From positions 744,001 to 808,000 of the forward strand of contig JACKIK010000001.1 in assembly GCA_020638455.1 (NCBI GenBank): DNA of 64,000 bases. Reading direction: 5' to 3'. The notes below the pieces were generated by a model, which was given only the letters and a program-made list of their open reading frames with translations, was not told the DNA's origin and searched no databases. Positions 60,061 through 64,000 of the stretch are shown in pieces. Each line of letters begins with the position of its first letter. The stretch's first letter is position 1. The position numbers and the translations under genes are program-made. This DNA comes from Hyphomonas sp. GTDB taxonomy: Bacteria > Pseudomonadota > Alphaproteobacteria > Caulobacterales > Hyphomonadaceae.

Positions 60061-62652
60061 CTAGTTCGGCGGCCCGTCCGGCGCCACGACGACACCGGGC
60101 CGCGGAATAACCTGGTAGTCCTGTACGGCGGCGGCCCATGTCTGGCCGAGGTCGGGGTCTTCCGACACGCTCGCCCGTTCGAGAGCCCGCCAGACGATTT
60201 CCTCCGGCGCCGGGGGCGCGGTCGATGAATTGCCAACGACACGCCCTCCCGTCTGGCTGTCCTGCACCTGACGATGAATATCTTTTGCCACCTCGTCCGG
60301 AAGGACGATGGCAACCAGCTGTCCCTTGCCAAATGGTGGGGCCACCCGGACCGTGTATTCATCGCCCGGAATGGATACAGCCTTGCCCGGCGTCACACGC
60401 GCATCCTCATCACCAAAGATGTCCGGAAAGAGCATGCTCAGCTGTCCTGATGCATCGATATCCAGCACCATGAGTTCCCCCGGGATCCGCGGCGTGACTT
60501 TGATCTGAAGGTCGCTTCCGTCCACAAGCACGGTCGAGGGAACACCATTCTGGCTGATCTGGACTTCGACGCCGGACTCGCTGCCGCGCAGCAGGTCCAC
60601 GAGGTTCGCTGCCGTCCGCCTCACCACCTGGGCGCTGGTCTCGCGGTCCGGATAGACGAACACCGCGTCCGGCACATTGGCGGCAATGAAGTCCCTGACC
60701 GCGGAAATCCGTGTGCCGAAGGTCGCAACATCCCGGCTGCATCCGATCCCCCAGCTGATCAGGCCGACCTGATAGGCATTGCCCCCATCGTCCAGGGCAG
60801 CGATCGGGCTGCCGGACGCCCCGGTGCAGGTGACCTTCGATGCATCGGCGGCAACGTCATTCCCGATGCAGATAAAGCCACTTCCGATATCCACGTCGTC
60901 CCTGACGCCTGCAAGACAGGATTTGGTGTCGAGCGCGGGCGATGCCGATTGAAGCGCAACCCGGGACTGGGCCATGGCAGGCCGTCCCTGACTCGTGAAA
61001 TTCACGACGCGCGGCCGGTCATCCCCGGACAGCATGCCGAATCCGGCAACAAAGGCGATGCCAGCGTCCGTATCCGGATCGGAATTGAACGACCCCGACA
61101 GGCGGGACACGGCACCGCTCCAGGGGCGGTCCAGCCTGAGAATGGCAATGTCATTCCTTGATGCGCTCCAATCGTCGTTCCCGTCGCCATGACGAAACGG
61201 AACGAAAGCCGGATGTATGATGACGTCATCTATGCCGAATACATTCGACGGCTGAACCTCAGCCAGGTCCACCGTACCAAGAACCACTTCCGTCTGGCTG
61301 CGCGGTCGCCATTCCCACCCGTCCGCATTCCGCTGGGCAGATTGTTCCAGGCAGTGGGCCGCCGTGATCACATACATCCGGCTGATCGCGGTGACGTCAC
61401 AGGCGTACATGTACCCGCCATTTCTCTGGGCCATGCGGAGTGTCCCGAGGAACGGCCACTTGCTCGCCGGCAACGGGGTTGCAGACACGAGGCTTTCACG
61501 GGCATCGGCGCGTACCTTCACGACGTCAGCCGCAGACGCCCCGGCGCTTGCATCGGCATCGCCGGTCTCGAACTGCGTCAGCAGGCCCTTGGCGGCGCCG
61601 GAGAACCGGCTTGTTGGATAGGCATCGAGGAAGCGCCGGTATTCCTGCGCCGTATTGGCGAGGCTTGCCGTCTGCCAGGCCTGCAGCTCTTCCTTGTCGG
61701 CCGCGGTCAGCACCGCCCCGCCCGCATCGTCCGGGCACCCGTTGAAGCAGAATTTCGAATAGATGCGGTTGATGAATTCGGGATACTGCACCCGCCCGTC
61801 CTTCGCCGTCGCCTGCGCCACGTCGACCTGCGTGCGGGAGAAGACTTCCGAGGCAAGCAGCTTCGGCTGGACCAGCCGTTTTGCGAGCGACGGGGCATAG
61901 ACGCCCTCCTCGGCCGTCTTGCCGGCGGCCGTGGCATAGGCAACGCCCATGTCGAGCGCCGCGCTCACTGGTTTCAGCCCCTTCCCGGATCCCGACGCCG
62001 ACTTGGAAATCTCGTCGAAAACCGGCTCGTCCCGGCAGGCGTCGACGACGACGAAGGCAATCTTCGGGCGGGTCTTCTCCAGCGCATCGATCAGCTGCTG
62101 CAGCGCAATACCGCCGAAGGCGAGGTCGCCCGCCGACTCGATGTCCGCATCCGTCCCGAGGAGGTAATTGTCCTGCACTTCCGGATCGGGGTCCTGCACC
62201 CCGTGCCCGGTATAGTAGATAAAGCCCACCGCATCATCGCCGGCGGCATCCAGCCTGCGCCAGTAGTTCTGGAAGGTCTTGCTCAGCGACCGCGCGTCGA
62301 GATCACCTTCCATGTCCACATCGAAGCCGATCTGTTCGAGCGCATGGCGGATCTGCTCTGCCTCGTCACGGGTCTGCGTCAGCTTGCTGAGCGATTGGTA
62401 GTTCGACTGCCACACCACCAGCGCAAGACGGCGCTCGCCCGGATCGGCTGATGCGACCGCCACCGGCGCCGCTGCGGTTTCCGCCGATGGGGTCGGCGCA
62501 GCCTCGGCGGCGCGCGCGTCAGCGGCCTTTGTGGCGGCCGGCTCCCGCCGCAGCGCGGGAACGCCGCTCCCGGGGACGAACGCGACATAGGCTGCCACTG
62601 CACACGCACCAGCAACGACCAGCAGCGTCACCCAGATCCAAAGGCGTCCCAT
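60061..62652 (-). CDS. Membrane-anchored caspase-trypsin fusion protein
   Basis: The 863-residue protein has an N-terminal membrane anchor (LWIWVTLLVVAGACAVAAYV) and an Ala-rich spacer to about residue 72. A C14-type caspase domain follows (about 73-300) with His150 in FIYYTGHGVQD and Cys206 in VVVDACRDEP. A trypsin-like S1 domain (about 395-660) has His433 in VITAAHCLE, Asp501 in NDIAILRLD and Ser613 in TCTGASGSP, where the usual GDSGGP has lost its Asp. A C-terminal part (about 690-800) resembles a DUF4384-like beta domain (LQIKVTPRIPGELMVLDIDA). It should face the periplasm. No gasdermin or nucleotide-signalling gene lies nearby. Confidence 0.88.
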   Translation of the reverse strand: MGRLWIWVTLLVVAGACAVAAYVAFVPGSGVPALRREPAATKAADARAAEAAPTPSAETAAAPVAVASADPGERRLALVVWQSNYQSLSKLTQTRDEAEQIRHALEQIGFDVDMEGDLDARSLSKTFQNYWRRLDAAGDDAVGFIYYTGHGVQDPDPEVQDNYLLGTDADIESAGDLAFGGIALQQLIDALEKTRPKIAFVVVDACRDEPVFDEISKSASGSGKGLKPVSAALDMGVAYATAAGKTAEEGVYAPSLAKRLVQPKLLASEVFSRTQVDVAQATAKDGRVQYPEFINRIYSKFCFNGCPDDAGGAVLTAADKEELQAWQTASLANTAQEYRRFLDAYPTSRFSGAAKGLLTQFETGDADASAGASAADVVKVRADARESLVSATPLPASKWPFLGTLRMAQRNGGYMYACDVTAISRMYVITAAHCLEQSAQRNADGWEWRPRSQTEVVLGTVDLAEVQPSNVFGIDDVIIHPAFVPFRHGDGNDDWSASRNDIAILRLDRPWSGAVSRLSGSFNSDPDTDAGIAFVAGFGMLSGDDRPRVVNFTSQGRPAMAQSRVALQSASPALDTKSCLAGVRDDVDIGSGFICIGNDVAADASKVTCTGASGSPIAALDDGGNAYQVGLISWGIGCSRDVATFGTRISAVRDFIAANVPDAVFVYPDRETSAQVVRRTAANLVDLLRGSESGVEVQISQNGVPSTVLVDGSDLQIKVTPRIPGELMVLDIDASGQLSMLFPDIFGDEDARVTPGKAVSIPGDEYTVRVAPPFGKGQLVAIVLPDEVAKDIHRQVQDSQTGGRVVGNSSTAPPAPEEIVWRALERASVSEDPDLGQTWAAAVQDYQVIPRPGVVVAPDGPPN

Positions 62653-62746
62653 CCCGTTCTGTTAACCGAACCGGGCGGCAGAGTCATGCCGGTTTCTGGG
62701 CCAGGTTGCTGGCGGAAGAGTTCTGGGCGCAGGGGAATTGGGGGAG

Positions 62747-62822
62747 TGGTGCCGCTAAGGTGACTTGAACACCTGACCCTCGCATTACGAATGCGATGCT
62801 CTACCAGCTGAGCTATAGCGGC
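62747..62822 (-). tRNA. tRNA-Thr (anticodon CGT)
   Basis: The minus strand reads GCCGCTATAGCTCAGCTGGT and ends TAGCGGC-A-CCA, giving a complete 7-bp acceptor stem and encoded CCA. The anticodon stem CGCA/TGCG encloses TTCGTAA, so the anticodon is CGT for ACG codons. Length 76 nt. Confidence 0.95.
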
Positions 62823-62914
62823 TTATCCAGTCCGGAGGGCGCCGTCATACCGGCAGACGGGCCGGATCGCAAGCCGGTTTTGCCAGACCTGCCAGCCCCG
62901 CCCCAGTCCACGCG

Positions 62915-64000
62915 TCAGTCATCGTCCGGCGCGTAATCGAGCGGCGGGGTGAGCGGACGGTCGGGCGCTTTCGGCGCCGGTGCCGGCTCTTCCTCCTCGG
63001 GCCCCGGAAGGGCCGGCACCCGCCCGGCTTCCAGTTCCCGTCCATACGATTCATAGCGCGGGTGGATGAGCTCGCCGACATCGCCGAACGTGTAGACCAG
63101 CCGCGCCCAGCCAGCCTTGTCATAGTCGAAGGCATTGCCCTTGGGGTCGATGTCCGACCAGTCCGGCTCGCGCGAGGCCGACACCGCCATCCGGCCCCAG
63201 CGATTGGCTTCGGACGTATCGCCATAGCCCTTCAGCGCCCGCTCCATCAGCAGGCAGAGCCGCGCCGTCGGGTTCTCCTCCACCAGCAGGGCGAGCGACC
63301 GGATCGCGCCGACCCAGTCCGCCTTGTCCATCGCGATCTCGGCGGCGAGGATCCGGCTTTCCCGGTGGTTCGGATGCGTGTTGATCAGCGCCTGCAGGCG
63401 GCCGGCGATATTGGCGGCCGTATCCTGCGGCACGAGGCGGCGGGAAAGCTGCGCCAGCGCCGGATGCGGCCGCGCCTTCCAGCCGAGTTCCAGCACGCCC
63501 TGCGCCGCCTTGGCCTTGCCGTCCGTCATCAGCGCCCGCGCCCCATGGAACGCCGCCGGCGGGAAAGCGGGCGCGGCGCGGATCGCTTCCGCCAGCGCTT
63601 TCTGCGCATCCACCTTGCGGTCATGCGGCAGGCCGACGGCCCGCGCCGTGTGCAGCACCGCCCGGCGCCGGCGCAGACTGTCGCCCGAGATCGAGCCGCG
63701 CTTCTCGCCGGTCAGCAGCGTGTCGAGCGCCTTCTCCCACTCCCCTTTCGAGACCTGCAGGTCGAACAGGGAATTGAACGGCCAGTCGGCGGAGGATTTG
63801 AGCGCGAGGGCCTCTTTCGCCCGCGCCTCCGCCGTCAGCTGGTCGCCACGCTCGGAAGCCGCGGTCGCGGCGCCGCGGAGGCCCGCGAGCTGTCCGCCCG
63901 GCAGACGGGTCAGCTGGCCCCAGGCCCGCTCGGCGCCGGCCCAGTCATTATTGGCCTCGGCGGCGCGCGCCTCCAGCAACAGTTTCAGCCGCTCGTCCTC
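62915..64000 (-). CDS. hemY: HemY-like TPR protein, C-terminal part (5' end outside window)
   Basis: The frame stays open to the window edge, so the N-terminal membrane part is missing. The visible 361 residues are TPR-like helical repeats, including LFDLQVSKGEWEKALDTLLT, PAFHGARALMTDGKAKAAQG-like and RESRILAAEIAMDKADWVGA. The C-terminal VSASREPDWSDIDPKGNAFD is the conserved HemY block. HemY proteins are inner-membrane TPR proteins linked to heme biosynthesis in proteobacteria. The tail is acidic and proline-rich. Confidence 0.8.
   Translation of the reverse strand, partial: EDERLKLLLEARAAEANNDWAGAERAWGQLTRLPGGQLAGLRGAATAASERGDQLTAEARAKEALALKSSADWPFNSLFDLQVSKGEWEKALDTLLTGEKRGSISGDSLRRRRAVLHTARAVGLPHDRKVDAQKALAEAIRAAPAFPPAAFHGARALMTDGKAKAAQGVLELGWKARPHPALAQLSRRLVPQDTAANIAGRLQALINTHPNHRESRILAAEIAMDKADWVGAIRSLALLVEENPTARLCLLMERALKGYGDTSEANRWGRMAVSASREPDWSDIDPKGNAFDYDKAGWARLVYTFGDVGELIHPRYESYGRELEAGRVPALPGPEEEEPAPAPKAPDRPLTPPLDYAPDDD

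Noticed and set aside
60061..62652. Gasdermin- or CBASS-type antiphage defence around the caspase domain
   Set aside because: No gasdermin, cyclase, STING or other effector gene is next to it, and the membrane anchor predicts a periplasmic rather than cytoplasmic protease.

Overview
This 64-kb, GC-rich window looks like chromosome from a prosthecate or budding alphaproteobacterium of the Caulobacterales/Hyphomonadaceae type. Support for this comes from a GapR (DUF2312) nucleoid protein, a perfect TTAA-N7-TTAA CtrA-type site, a PhaZ depolymerase, DUF2853, DUF983 and DUF2164 proteins, the envC-ctpA-polysaccharide deacetylase-rppH order, and a cysteine-poor RpmJ. I see no rRNA, CRISPR array, insertion sequence, phage or plasmid gene. 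The genus is inference.

Layout. 1-8363: the tail of a membrane protein, a double-ATPase peptide ABC subunit, OmpW, an iron alcohol dehydrogenase with a methyladenine glycosylase, and a carotenoid oxygenase divergent from a TetR regulator. The carotenoid oxygenase/TetR gap holds two matching 19-bp operators and a six-codon leader ORF. 8561-15619: PhaZ, then a probable zinc island built around one divergent promoter. A ZIP transporter, a HupE-like protein and an exported protein run left; a ZrgA-like lipoprotein, a LolD-like ATPase, an FtsX-like permease and a DUF3299 lipoprotein run right. 15641-27629: tRNA-Leu, ExoD, DsbB, an epimerase and a DMT transporter, short-chain dehydrogenases, GapR, hydrolases, RpmJ, MltB and an MFS carrier.

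27841-32744 is a tightly packed four-gene operon for envelope proteins: a subtilisin-like protease lipoprotein, a membrane-anchored protein with a propeptide-like C-terminus, a small lipoprotein, and an M23 lipoprotein with a long Asp/Thr/Pro linker. The three lipoproteins all carry Asp after the lipid-attachment Cys, unlike the other lipoproteins in the window, which suggests one inner-membrane-anchored proteolytic or cell-wall system.

32761-58699 is mostly housekeeping: MsrB, TyrA, a GGDEF-EAL protein, P-II, GloB, a glycosyltransferase with an O-antigen-ligase-like protein, ThrS, YidD, a NifU-like scaffold, CysS, FolE, a class IV aminotransferase, RppH, CtpA, EnvC, an M28 peptidase, malate dehydrogenase and a Bax-inhibitor-1 protein. 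58700-64000 holds a CtrA-box intergenic region, DUF2853, ThpR, tRNA-Thr, part of HemY, and an 863-residue membrane-anchored caspase-trypsin fusion.

The best candidates for undescribed biology are the caspase-trypsin fusion (60061-62652) and the Asp+2 lipoprotein protease operon (27841-32744). The TetR double operator with its leader ORF, the zinc island, and a helically phased repeat array upstream of thrS come next.
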